A stretch of DNA of 36,016 nucleotides from positions 1 to 36,016 of the forward strand of contig WFVT01000290.1 in the NCBI GenBank assembly GCA_015491485.1, written 5' to 3'. The notes under the pieces were generated by a model that worked only from the letters and a program-made list of their open reading frames with translations, did not search any database and was not told the DNA's origin. This document shows, piece after piece, positions 24,225-32,879 of this stretch. Source of the DNA: Candidatus Zhuqueibacterota bacterium. Its GTDB lineage: Bacteria; Zhuqueibacterota; Zhuqueibacteria; Zhuqueibacterales; Geothermadaptataceae. The stretch's first letter is position 1; each line of letters starts with the position of its first letter. Made by a program: the position numbers and the translations under genes.

Positions 24225-25466
24225 GTGAAAATCCCTATTTCGATCTGGCTTTATTATACTTACGGCATCATCGGTGTTCTGGTCATCGCATTGATACAAA
24301 CGCTGCTGTACCGGATGGCGATTTCAGTCTATGCATCCCGTCGGCGTTCCCATCACTTTTGGCTGGCCGTATTGCTGCTGGCCAATATTCCGGTTGCCGT
24401 CAGTTTTGTATATTACTTTGCCGGATGGTTCGGCAAGCAGCCGTTTTGGGTGAAAGCCTATAGCGGATTATACCTCAGTTTGAGCCTGGCCTTCATGGTT
24501 TATTTATATGCGGCTCAGGGATTGCACCGGCTTTATGTGCGCTGGCGGAGCAAGCCGGCCTCAAAGCCGCTCCTGCGCCCGCGTTCCCGGCCGGACCGGC
24601 TCCAAAATCAGCTCAACCGCCGCCGCTTTTTGAAAAAGGCGGTAGCCGGTTTCAGCGGGATGGCGGCGTTCGGCACCTTCGGCGGCATAGCGATCGCGCG
24701 CGGCATGCCAATCATCGAGCGTATCGAAGTGGCTCTGCCCGATTTGCCGACGAATTTTGACGGATTGCTCATCGTACAGCTTTCGGATTTTCACGCCGGA
24801 CCGTTCATGCCGCGCGAGCAATTGCAACGCATCCGCGACATGGCCGAGAGCCTCAAGCCGGACCTGTTTGTGCTGACCGGCGATTTCGCCGATTCCCATC
24901 CGGATCAAGTGCCGGATTTTGTCGCGGCACTCAGGGATTTACATGCGCCTCTGGGCACCTTTTCCGTCCTGGGCAATCATGATTATTATGCAGACGTCCA
25001 GGCCGTGGAAAAAGGACTCGCCGAAGCCGGGCTCTCCCTGCTGCGCAATGCGCATGCGATGATCGAAGATGGGGGAGAGCGCATCGCGATTGTGGGGCTG
25101 GACGACCGCTGGGCACCGCGTTGGGGCAACGGCCGCGGCCCGAATCTCAAACAGGCCACCCGGGGATTGCCGGCAGAGGTTTTTAAAATCTGTCTAAGCC
25201 ATCAGCCGCAGCTCTGGCCTGCCTGTCGCAAATACGGCATGCATCTGACGCTGTCCGGCCATACCCACGGAGGGCAAATCGGCATCCCCAATACTCAGAT
25301 CAGTTTTGCGCGGGTGCTTTCCCCTTATGTCGCCGGGCTTTACCGGCACAACGGTCAGGTCCTGTACGTCAATCGCGGATTGGGCACCGTGGGCGTGCCG
25401 CTGCGCATCGGAGTGCCGCCCGAAATCACCGTGATTCGGTTGCGGAAAGCCAATGTTTCAATTTAA
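24225..25466 (+). CDS. Membrane-anchored calcineurin-like metallophosphoesterase
   Basis: 413 residues starting at GTG. The first 105 residues contain three hydrophobic helices. A basic linker follows, then NRRRFLKKAVAGFSGMAAFG (131-150), which looks like a Tat signal placed in mid-protein. The catalytic domain has the full metallophosphoesterase set: D188 and H190 in LSDFHAG, D220 in TGDFAD, NHD at 251-253, and GHTHGGQIG near residue 350. It belongs to the COG1408 group (YkoQ/YaeI-like), some members of which hydrolyse UDP-sugars or lipid intermediates. The catalytic part is expected outside the cytoplasm, but the substrate is unknown. It forms an operon with the MBL gene 23 bases downstream. 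Confidence 0.9.
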   Translation: MKIPISIWLYYTYGIIGVLVIALIQTLLYRMAISVYASRRRSHHFWLAVLLLANIPVAVSFVYYFAGWFGKQPFWVKAYSGLYLSLSLAFMVYLYAAQGLHRLYVRWRSKPASKPLLRPRSRPDRLQNQLNRRRFLKKAVAGFSGMAAFGTFGGIAIARGMPIIERIEVALPDLPTNFDGLLIVQLSDFHAGPFMPREQLQRIRDMAESLKPDLFVLTGDFADSHPDQVPDFVAALRDLHAPLGTFSVLGNHDYYADVQAVEKGLAEAGLSLLRNAHAMIEDGGERIAIVGLDDRWAPRWGNGRGPNLKQATRGLPAEVFKICLSHQPQLWPACRKYGMHLTLSGHTHGGQIGIPNTQISFARVLSPYVAGLYRHNGQVLYVNRGLGTVGVPLRIGVPPEITVIRLRKANVSI

Positions 25467-25489
25467 CCTGATGAACGATCCAAACAGAA

Positions 25490-26533
25490 ATGGGTGTTTT
25501 GGGGTTAGGAATTATTCTTGCTATGAGCAGCCTGGTCGCTCAACCGGCCATCCAGGATAAGTCCCATCATACACGCGAAGGCTTTCGGAATCCCTGGGGA
25601 GATCGTCAGCACCACGGATTTGGAGCTTTCTTCAAATGGCAATGGGATCGGTTGCGAGGACGGGCGCCGAAAAAACCGAAATCCTACCGGTTTGACATTG
25701 TGGAAAATGACGGGACGGCTCTGACCCGATCTTCCGGCAGTTTCTCCGTTACCTGGGTGGGGCATGCAACGACCATTCTGCAAATCGACGGCCGAACCAT
25801 TTTAACGGATCCCATCTGGAGTAAACGCTGTTCGCCTGTCCAGTGGGCTGGCCCGAAACGCTATGTGCCGCCGTATCCCCCTCTGGACCGCCTGCCACCG
25901 ATCGATGCCGTGGTGATTTCGCACAACCATTACGATCATCTTGATCGCGCCACCATTCGCAAACTCGGCAACGGTCCAACATACTTTGTGCCGCTGGGCG
26001 TGAAGCGGTGGCTGAGAAAATGGGGGATTCGTTCAGAAAACATCGTTGAATTGGATTGGTGGCAGCCATTCGAGTTAAACGGCCTGATGTTTGTTTGTGT
26101 ACCGTCGCAGCATTTTTCCGGACGAAGTTTAAACGACACCAACCGCGATTTGTGGAGCGGCTGGGTGATACAGGGGCAAAGCCAGCGGGTCTATTTCGCC
26201 GGCGATACCGGCTATTTCCCGGGATTCAAAGAAATCGGTGAGCGGTTAGGCCCCATTGATGTTGCGATCATTCCTATCGGCGCTTATCTGCCGCGCTGGT
26301 TTATGAAAACCGTGCATGTGGATCCGAAAGAAGCCGCTCAGGCTTTCCTGGATATCGGCGCAAAAATCATGGTTCCCATGCATTGGGGAACATTCGATCT
26401 GGCGGATGAACCGCTGGATGAACCTCCGCGTGCTCTTCTGACGGCGGCCGACTCATTGGGAATTGACCGAGAGCGGATCTGGCTGCTGAAACATGGAGAA
26501 ACCCGGATATTGAATCCGGTTTCCATCAAATAA
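25490..26533 (+). CDS. MBL-fold hydrolase, NAPE-PLD/RomA-like
   Basis: 347 residues. The N-terminus (VLGLGIILAMSSLVAQPA) looks like a short signal peptide or anchor. TWVGHATTILQIDG, then DPIWSKRCSPVQWAGPKRY and the zinc motif HNHYDHLD match the COG2220 branch containing NAPE-hydrolysing phospholipase D and RomA-like proteins. YFAGDTGYFPGFKEIG and PMHWGTFDLADEP supply the other metal ligands. A phospholipid-related hydrolytic role is plausible by family but not shown. Its gene follows the metallophosphoesterase at 23 bases, so the two may act on the same envelope substrate. Confidence 0.9.
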   Translation: MGVLGLGIILAMSSLVAQPAIQDKSHHTREGFRNPWGDRQHHGFGAFFKWQWDRLRGRAPKKPKSYRFDIVENDGTALTRSSGSFSVTWVGHATTILQIDGRTILTDPIWSKRCSPVQWAGPKRYVPPYPPLDRLPPIDAVVISHNHYDHLDRATIRKLGNGPTYFVPLGVKRWLRKWGIRSENIVELDWWQPFELNGLMFVCVPSQHFSGRSLNDTNRDLWSGWVIQGQSQRVYFAGDTGYFPGFKEIGERLGPIDVAIIPIGAYLPRWFMKTVHVDPKEAAQAFLDIGAKIMVPMHWGTFDLADEPLDEPPRALLTAADSLGIDRERIWLLKHGETRILNPVSIK

Positions 26534-26626
26534 ACTGGCAATGAATTCGGGCGTATGCAGTTGTTCCGGCTGAATAAAAAATGTCTTCAGCGCGATTGAA
26601 ATTCAAAAACCGATTGCCGTGGTCTT

Positions 26627-27397
26627 ATGGCGAAAAATTTTGTTTGTAACGACGATAACCGTCACGAGCTGGTGGAACGGTATGTGATGGGCGGCATGAA
26701 ACGGCGCGAAAAGGAAGCCTTCGCTGCGCACCTGGAGAAATGTCCCGATTGTCGGCACCAGCTCAAAGAAAGTCAGGCCATGCTCAAAAAGCTGCAAAAG
26801 GCGGCCCGAAAAGCCGGCTGGAGTGAAGGGGATATTGCGCTACTATCCCGCCTGTATGAGCGGCAGGGGTTCTTTTCGCACGTCAACTGGAAACTGGTTG
26901 CCGTCATTTCTATCAGCTTGTTTTTGCTGGTTTTGCCGTTTATCTGGTGGGCCAACCAGCCGGAAACCAAAATGAAATTGCTGTTTGCGCTGAAACCGGA
27001 AGAAGTGATTTTGCAACAGACCCCGCCGGTCCGTGGAGAACTGGTGGAAGCCTTCCGGCAATTTGAATCAGAGCGTTTCCGGCAGGCCATTGAGCTGCTG
27101 GAGGCAAAACTTGCCCGGCTTTCCGATGACGAGCTGTTTCAGGCTGAAAAGTGGCTCGGACTCGCATACCTGTTCGAAAAACAGCCGGAAAAAGCCGTGA
27201 TCCATTTGCAAAAAGCCCGGGCGCTGGCTCCCGGAGAAGAAGAGGGGATGATGCTGTGGTATATCGCCAATGCCTATTTGCGGCTCGGGCAGCGAGAAGC
27301 CGCTGAGACTCATCTCCGCAAAGTGGCGGAAACCCATCCTTCATTGAAATCGCAGGCGCTGTATATGCTGGAACGACTAAAAATCATGTTCGAGTGA
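26627..27397 (+). CDS. Zinc-finger (zf-HC2-like) single-pass membrane protein with TPR repeats
   Basis: 256 residues. The N-terminal 45 residues form a zf-HC2 anti-sigma-like motif (HLEKCPDC; H35, C39, C42). A basic coiled segment follows, then one transmembrane helix (about 89-108, VAVISISLFLLVLPFIWW). The outer part, about 130-250, holds TPR-like helices (AEKWLGLAYLFEKQPEKAVIHLQKA and MMLWYIANAYLRLGQREAAETHL). This is the layout of a membrane anti-sigma factor or sensor, but no sigma factor gene is next to it. The start lacks a visible ribosome-binding site. It sits 93 bases after the MBL gene. Confidence 0.82.
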   Translation: MAKNFVCNDDNRHELVERYVMGGMKRREKEAFAAHLEKCPDCRHQLKESQAMLKKLQKAARKAGWSEGDIALLSRLYERQGFFSHVNWKLVAVISISLFLLVLPFIWWANQPETKMKLLFALKPEEVILQQTPPVRGELVEAFRQFESERFRQAIELLEAKLARLSDDELFQAEKWLGLAYLFEKQPEKAVIHLQKARALAPGEEEGMMLWYIANAYLRLGQREAAETHLRKVAETHPSLKSQALYMLERLKIMFE

Positions 27398-27781
27398 TTG
27401 CTGTGATACGTTACACCAGGGGGGCCCATAGACTGCCATTGATGCAGCCCCGACGTTATAATGTCGCTGCCTCGTCGCTTCGCCTAAAATTGTTTTCCCT
27501 GCTTTGAAAAAGCATAAATCTTTCCGCGCCGGACGGATTCGTCGGTATTAACTTAAAAAACAAGGTGCGCCTATCGGCATCTTGGGTTTGTCGAAGGGAG
27601 TCAGGCAATCGAATGCGGAGCGTCATTCGCAGCGGATCAGGAAGATCGCTACCATGTTTTTGCTAAATTTCATTCCAGCGGCAAGGGCTGCATCGCCACT
27701 CCCTCGCATGGAAGCCACACGTTTTCCTGATATCTACTATCAAACCAGTCAATGAATATAGCGTCGCCGTGAGGCACAATA
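27398..27781. other. Intergenic region ahead of the coiled-coil gene
   Basis: 384 bases with no ORF of note, no tRNA-like cloverleaf seen, and no convincing promoter box pair. It could hold the end of the TPR transcript and the promoter of the coiled-coil gene. Confidence 0.4.
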
Positions 27782-28246
27782 ATGGCTAAAAAACAGAACG
27801 GGGAGCAAACGATCATGGATGAAAAACCACAGGTGGCGACTCCCGACAACCAGGAAAATTCGACAAATTCTCAGGGAGCTGCCAGTATCAATCCGGCAGA
27901 AGGCATCATTCAAATTCGCAATATCTTGCTTGGCGATCTGGTGCAGCGCTGGGAAATGAAGATCAACCGCATGGAATCGGGAGTTAAAGAGCTTATCCGG
28001 AAGACCGAATCACGACTGGCGGCCATGGAGGAACGCATCGATCGTTTGGATAAAGAATTGAAGGAAGAGCTCGAAACCAACATGATGGAAATGGAACAGG
28101 AAAACGAGGAACTGCGTAGCCTGGTACAGGATTTCAAACAGGAATTTGAAAAACAGATTCAAACCCTTCAATCCAGCAAGCTGGATAAAGATTCCATCGC
28201 TGAAGTTTTCTTGCAGTGGGCTCAGCAGTTCAAAAAAGGGGATTGA
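27782..28246 (+). CDS. Coiled-coil protein, IRxxLFG/LDR-type conserved family
   Basis: 154 residues with no signal peptide. A disordered, Asn/Gln/Ser-rich N-terminus (1-40) leads to IIQIRNILLGDLVQRWEMKI, a long charged coiled coil (about 60-135), and a short conserved-looking end LDKDSIAEVFLQWAQQF. The pattern of an IRxxLxG head, a coil and an LDxxxLAxxLxxxAxxL tail recalls a widespread uncharacterised cytoplasmic family, mostly annotated as hypothetical. Function is unknown; oligomerisation through the coil is likely. GAGG lies 8 bases before the ATG at 27782; the ATG 33 bases on is a second option. A strong terminator follows. Confidence 0.75.
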   Translation: MAKKQNGEQTIMDEKPQVATPDNQENSTNSQGAASINPAEGIIQIRNILLGDLVQRWEMKINRMESGVKELIRKTESRLAAMEERIDRLDKELKEELETNMMEMEQENEELRSLVQDFKQEFEKQIQTLQSSKLDKDSIAEVFLQWAQQFKKGD

Positions 28247-28258
28247 TGGCCACTCAGT

Positions 28259-28285
28259 AAGGGAGACGCTCGAGCTCCCTTTTTT
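28259..28285 (+). terminator. Rho-independent terminator after the coiled-coil gene
   Basis: AAGGGAG (28259-28265) pairs with CTCCCTT (28275-28281) around a 9-base loop, followed by a T run that touches the stop codon of the convergent pepF gene. Confidence 0.8.
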
Positions 28286-30075
28286 CATGCCGCTTTGACA
28301 GTGTCCTGAAACTCGTTCAATAGTGATTCAACCACTTGAAACCCGGCACGCCAAAACGATTCTTTCCGAAAATCCAGCCCCACATTGGCGACTAATCTTT
28401 CCGGCCAATCTGAATCACCCGAGGCGAGGAGTTGTTTGTATTTGGGGATAAAGTCTGCGCCTTCCTGCTCGTACTGGTGGTACAACGCCAGCACCAGTAA
28501 AGCCCCGAACGTGTACGCATAGCAGTAAAATCGGGTATGGATAAAATGGGGAATAACCGCCCAAAACCACCGTTCTTCGGGCAGAAACTCCACCACATTG
28601 CCATACATTTCGGTTCGCCGCTCGACCCAGAGCTTGCAAAGTTCATCCGCGGACAGCCGGCGTTTTGCCCCTTCCAGATGGGCATCCCGTTCAAATAAGG
28701 TGTACATGGTTTGCCGGGAAATGGTACCGAAAAAGTCTTCCAGCTTGGAGGCCAAAATTTGCATGCGTGTTTCCCGATCCAGTTCCATGTCCAGTAAACG
28801 GCGCGTTAAAAGCATCTCGGCGAAAACCGAAGCGGTCTCCGCCAGTACCAGTGGCGGGTGATAGGTGAGCAGAGTTTGTTGCTGACCTGCCAGCAAATCG
28901 TGCAGGGCATGTCCAAGTTCATGCGCCAGCGTATAAACGCTATCCAGGTTATCCACATAGTTGACCAGCACATACGGATGTACGGATGGCGTTACTCCGT
29001 GACAAAATGCGCCGCCGCGTTTGCCGGGCCGGACTTCAGCATCGATCCAGCGGTCGGTAAATGCCTTTTCAATGAGCGACCCAAATTCCGGGGAGAAATT
29101 GTTGAAACTTTCCAAAACCAGATCCCGACCTTCATTGAATGGGATGGTCCATTGGGAACGGGCTACCGGCGCATACAGGTCGCTTCCTTTGAGTTTATCA
29201 ACTCCCAGTACGCGAGCTTTCAGCTCGTAATATTTTTGTGCCAAAGAATAATGCTCAGCCGTAATCTGCATCATGGTTTCCACCACGTCACCCGGCACCT
29301 TGTTGCGCAGATACGACGGCTGCATGGGATGTTCATACCCGCGCAGCTCCATCTCCGTTGCGTGATCTTTGATGATATTGCCGAAAATATTGGTGAAAAT
29401 GATGGCATTTTCGCCGTATTTGCCGTCATGCGCCTTTTTCACGCGATAGCGCAAATCCGCGTCCGGATGCCGCATAAGCTGGCGCATTTCGCTGTCGGTA
29501 AGGGTTTTTTTCTCTCCGTCGATTTCCAGCTCCCACAAAAAAGAGGATGTGAATTCATCGAAAAGATTGACAAAAGCGGTTCGGCCGGATAGGTTTTTCC
29601 GGTTGATAATCTGTTCTTCTTTTTCGGAAAGCGTGTAGGGGGTAAACAGCCGCTCTGATTCAATAAAGTGACGATAATGGCCGAGACGGGGATCGGAGAG
29701 AATGGTGTTCGCCTGAGGTTCAGGCATGCGCTGAATTTCCAGGCCGAAAAAAAGCGTTTCATTTTCAATGCGGCTGTAGATATCCTGCGCCATGGCCAGC
29801 AGGGCTTTGTAGCGGTCGTTCCGGCCGTCTCCGGAAAACAACAGACTGGCCATCACGTACGGCCGGTAAATTTTTTCCAGCAGCATTTCATAATCCCGGA
29901 GCGCGGATTTCAATCGCCCGGTATCGCAATCGCTTGCATTGATTTTTCCGTAATATTGATTGCGGAAATCTTTAGCCAGCTCGAGAGCCTGGTGCATATC
30001 CCGTTCGATGCGTTCTTCATCGGCCTCCGGGTACAAATCGCTCAAATCCCAAACAACGCCTTTGGCTTTTTCCAC
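28285..30075 (-). CDS. pepF: Oligoendopeptidase F family M3 metallopeptidase
   Basis: A 596-residue cytoplasmic zinc peptidase that cuts medium-size peptides. The zinc motif is in TLAHELGHALHDLL, with the downstream glutamate ligand in LVLAETASVFAEMLL. N-terminal WDLSDLYPEADEERIERD and the EIDGEKKTLTDSEMRQLM block are typical of PepF/M3 oligoendopeptidases. The start is a GTG with AAAGGAG 7 bases upstream. The gene lies 18 bases after a VOC-family gene on the same strand and is probably co-transcribed with it. No signal peptide is visible. Confidence 0.95.
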   Translation of the reverse strand: MEKAKGVVWDLSDLYPEADEERIERDMHQALELAKDFRNQYYGKINASDCDTGRLKSALRDYEMLLEKIYRPYVMASLLFSGDGRNDRYKALLAMAQDIYSRIENETLFFGLEIQRMPEPQANTILSDPRLGHYRHFIESERLFTPYTLSEKEEQIINRKNLSGRTAFVNLFDEFTSSFLWELEIDGEKKTLTDSEMRQLMRHPDADLRYRVKKAHDGKYGENAIIFTNIFGNIIKDHATEMELRGYEHPMQPSYLRNKVPGDVVETMMQITAEHYSLAQKYYELKARVLGVDKLKGSDLYAPVARSQWTIPFNEGRDLVLESFNNFSPEFGSLIEKAFTDRWIDAEVRPGKRGGAFCHGVTPSVHPYVLVNYVDNLDSVYTLAHELGHALHDLLAGQQQTLLTYHPPLVLAETASVFAEMLLTRRLLDMELDRETRMQILASKLEDFFGTISRQTMYTLFERDAHLEGAKRRLSADELCKLWVERRTEMYGNVVEFLPEERWFWAVIPHFIHTRFYCYAYTFGALLVLALYHQYEQEGADFIPKYKQLLASGDSDWPERLVANVGLDFRKESFWRAGFQVVESLLNEFQDTVKAA

Positions 30076-30093
30076 AACACCACTCCTTTCGCT

Positions 30094-30492
30094 TTAATGG
30101 CCATTCCAGATATCCGCCGTTGCAAGCTCCACCGAGTTGCCTGCCGGATCGCGAAAATAAATGGAATGCCCGCCGTTCGGCCAGCGCACTTCGCTTTCAA
30201 TTTCAATGTGGTGGTTTTGCAAATGCTGCCGCCATCGATCCAGATCCTCAAGCCGGATTGTAAAAGCCACATGCCCGGGCCCCATCGCGCCGTGGGGCGG
30301 GATGGCGTCTTCGCTGGTGCGGGTTTTTTGCGGATTGAAAATGAGAAACATCGCCTCACCGCATCGGAAAAAAACGTGGCGATCCGGCTTTCGGCTGAAA
30401 AATTCAAGACCAATCACATCGCGGTAAAATGCTTCGGCGGCTTGCAGGTCTTCAGCATAAATACATGTCTCGAGAATGCCTTGTGGATGCAT
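30094..30492 (-). CDS. VOC family (glyoxalase/dioxygenase-fold) protein
   Basis: 132 residues made of two beta-alpha-beta-beta-beta modules. Module one is ILETCIYAEDLQAAEAFYRDVIGLEF, module two GHVAFTIRLEDLDRWRQHL...SIYFRDPAGNSVELAT. Likely metal ligands are E8 or a nearby residue, H74 and E122, in the usual VOC positions. Related proteins include glyoxalase I, fosfomycin/bleomycin resistance proteins and extradiol dioxygenases; the substrate cannot be told. The second-module FRDPAGNSVEL is the standard family end motif. First gene of a likely two-gene unit with pepF. Confidence 0.92.
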   Translation of the reverse strand: MHPQGILETCIYAEDLQAAEAFYRDVIGLEFFSRKPDRHVFFRCGEAMFLIFNPQKTRTSEDAIPPHGAMGPGHVAFTIRLEDLDRWRQHLQNHHIEIESEVRWPNGGHSIYFRDPAGNSVELATADIWNGH

Positions 30493-30913
30493 GATCCGTT
30501 CCGCTTCCCTTTCTGATATTCTTTCCGGACGAGCCGGTCGCTCTATGGCTTAAAAACCTGCATGCTCTCCCCGGGCATCTCGGCGGCCAAATTCACAAAA
30601 GGATTGGGCGATATGCCTTCGCCCGGGAATTGTGGGGAATATAACAAAAAATGCGCCTTCTTTCCAATAGAAAGTATTCCGAAAAGCAGATGCCTGAGCT
30701 AATATCCTTTGATTCCAGTTAATGAAGGCAAAAGCGGTACATGCTTGTGGCACATGCGGGGAGACAACCCGTTCATTCCAGCGAATAGCCCGGCAAACAC
30801 CAACAAATCAAAAATAGATATAGACAGGGAATTTGATTGGGTTGAAAACAGTTGCCAGAGCCGGGAAAAACCTTTATGCTAATAGAGAACGTTCAAAACC
30901 GGAGGGTATGAAG
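30493..30913. other. Divergent intergenic region between VOC and M20 genes
   Basis: 421 bases that must contain promoters for both directions. GGGCGA (30606-30611) and TCGCCC (30619-30624) form a small perfect hairpin. An AT-rich stretch (AAAATAGATATAGAC, near 30810-30825) may hold the -10 box of the M20 gene, but no good -35 was found. No supported gene. Confidence 0.4.
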
Positions 30914-32464
30914 ATGGCACGACGCTTTGCGGTTTCCGGCATAATCATCGCCGTTTTTGCGTCTGTATTATATGCTGATGCGCTCCTGGCGCAGTTTCGG
31001 CTGGATGCTGTCCGGAAATACCGTCAGCAGCATGAAAAAGCGATTTTGCAGCAACTTGTTGAATTCCTTCGCATTCCCAATGTCGCCAGCGACAGCGTCA
31101 ATATCTGGAAAAACGCGAATTTTATTCTGGACATGCTGAAGCGGAGAAACATCCAGGCCCGACTGCTCACCATCCCCGGCAGCCCACCGGCCGTCTATGG
31201 CGAATTGCCTGCTCCGGGGGCAAAGCGCACGGTCATGCTATACGTCCACTATGACGGGCAGCCGGTGAATCCTGTACAGTGGGCCAGCGATCCCTGGAAG
31301 CCCGTTTTCCGAGATCGCCTGCCTCACGAAGGCGGCAGAGTAATTCCCTTCGATAGCTTGCCGGAACCGGTGCCGGGCGATTGGCGCATTTATGCGCGTT
31401 CGGCCAGTGATGACAAATCCCCACTGATTGCGCTTATGACCGCTCTCGATGCATTACAGGCCAATCGCATTCCCATCACCGTCAACTTGAAATTTTTCTT
31501 TGAGGGGGAAGAAGAAGCCGGCTCTCCACACATGCGGGCATTTTTGGAAAAATACAAGGACCTCCTTCAGGCGGACGTGTGGTTGCTGTGCGACGGTCCG
31601 GTCCATCAAACCGGCAAAAAATTGGTTTATTTCGGGGCGAGAGGCATTACCGGAGTCGATGTCACGACGTACGGCCCGGCCCGTCCCCTGCACAGCGGCC
31701 ATTACGGAAATTGGGCGCCGAATCCCATCTCCCAGCTCGTGCACTTGCTCGCCAGCCTGCGGGATATCGATGGCAAAGTTACCATCGACGGATATATAGA
31801 TGACGTACGGCCTCTGACCGACACTGAAAGACAGGCCATCCAAAAGGCCCCCAATCTGGAACAACATCTCAAAAATGAATTGGCGCTTACATGGACCGAG
31901 GGACAGGGCAGGCGGTTAGAAGAACTGATCCTGCTGCCGGCGGTCAATTTCAAAGGATTGGTTTCCGGGCAGGTCGGAGAAAAAGCCCGCAATGCGATTC
32001 AAACCGAGGCCAAAGCCAGCGTGGGATTCAGACTGGTGCCCGACCAGACGCCCGAAAAAGTCCGCGAGCGTGTGGAAGCGCACATTCGCAAACTCGGTTT
32101 TCACATTGTGCATGAAGCGCCGGACCTTGAAACGCGCCGCAAATATCCGAAGCTGGTTTACCTGCGTTGGGAAAAAGGCTATCCACCGGCGCGAACCTCG
32201 CTGGATTTACCGGTTTCGAAAGCGGTCATTCAAATTCTGGAAGAGGTGCGAAAGGAGCCGGTCGTTGTCCTGCCTTCCACCGGCGGCAGCATTCCGATGT
32301 ACTTGTTTCAGGAAGTTCTGGGCTCGGAGGTCATTCTTGTGCCCATGGTCAACCACGATAACAACCAGCACGCGGAAAATGAAAATTTGCGCATTCAAAA
32401 TTTATGGGACGGGATTGAGATGTATGCGGCGTTGATGGCGCGGTTGGGGGAAGTGTGGCGGTGA
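30914..32464 (+). CDS. Secreted M20 family metallopeptidase
   Basis: 516 residues from the ATG at 30914, chosen because GGAGG lies 8 bases upstream and because it opens a normal signal peptide (MARRFAVSGIIIAVFASVLYADALLAQ). The ORF track start at 30833 would add a non-signal leader. Di-zinc M20 motifs are VMLYVHYDGQPVN (first histidine and aspartate), ARSASDDKSPL (bridging aspartate), FFEGEEEAGSP (catalytic and metal glutamates), LLCDGPV, and a late histidine in MVNHDNNQHAENENL. The layout fits the dipeptidase/carboxypeptidase branch (CNDP-like). Expected outside the cytoplasm, finishing peptides made by the S9 enzymes. Confidence 0.93.
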   Translation: MARRFAVSGIIIAVFASVLYADALLAQFRLDAVRKYRQQHEKAILQQLVEFLRIPNVASDSVNIWKNANFILDMLKRRNIQARLLTIPGSPPAVYGELPAPGAKRTVMLYVHYDGQPVNPVQWASDPWKPVFRDRLPHEGGRVIPFDSLPEPVPGDWRIYARSASDDKSPLIALMTALDALQANRIPITVNLKFFFEGEEEAGSPHMRAFLEKYKDLLQADVWLLCDGPVHQTGKKLVYFGARGITGVDVTTYGPARPLHSGHYGNWAPNPISQLVHLLASLRDIDGKVTIDGYIDDVRPLTDTERQAIQKAPNLEQHLKNELALTWTEGQGRRLEELILLPAVNFKGLVSGQVGEKARNAIQTEAKASVGFRLVPDQTPEKVRERVEAHIRKLGFHIVHEAPDLETRRKYPKLVYLRWEKGYPPARTSLDLPVSKAVIQILEEVRKEPVVVLPSTGGSIPMYLFQEVLGSEVILVPMVNHDNNQHAENENLRIQNLWDGIEMYAALMARLGEVWR

Positions 32465-32562
32465 TCCATCGAATCGGGTCGCCGCCGGGATGGTTCATTC
32501 CACACTGCTTTTGTGGCGCATGTTTTTTCGCGTGATTTGTTTCTTATGAGCAGAAACCGTAC

Positions 32563-32634
32563 GAGGACACCGGATGAAAATCCAGCCAACTGCGGGCCCT
32601 ATCCGTGGATGGTTCCGGTGTCCTCTTTTATTTT
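32563..32634 (+). terminator. Long-stem terminator-like hairpin after the M20 gene
   Basis: GAGGACACCGGA (32563-32574) and TCCGGTGTCCTC (32614-32625) make a perfect 12-bp stem with a smaller ATCCA/TGGAT stem (32580-32584 with 32606-32610) inside, followed by CTTTTATTTT. The loop is longer than in usual terminators. It ends about 240 bases before the next gene. Confidence 0.6.
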
Positions 32635-32836
32635 GATAAACCATGCCTGGCGTCGCAAATGACGGTTCCCGGTCCTTGTATCCTTACCCGAATGCTGTTG
32701 CCACAAAATCCTGCACACATCGTCAGGGCAATTTTTGCTTTCCCGACACCTTTTTAACAGCGCCTTTCCATCCATAAAAAAATTGTTTCTCTACTCAACA
32801 GCAAACCATACATGCCGATAAAGCCAATTAGATTTC

Positions 32837-32842
32837 TATAAT
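32837..32842 (+). promoter_or_regulatory. Possible -10 box for the T9SS cargo gene
   Basis: A perfect TATAAT lies 38 bases before the ATG at 32880. No good -35 match is found at 16-18 bases upstream (best ATGCCG-like), so this may be an extended or activator-dependent promoter, or chance. Confidence 0.35.
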
Positions 32843-32879
32843 TCCATGCCTGCGAATGCATAACAACGAGGAGGTGTGT

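Noticed and set aside
28858-29592. 244-codon plus-strand ORF antisense to pepF
   Set aside because: Mirror frame of a gene with the HELGH motif; no ribosome-binding site or protein-like motifs.
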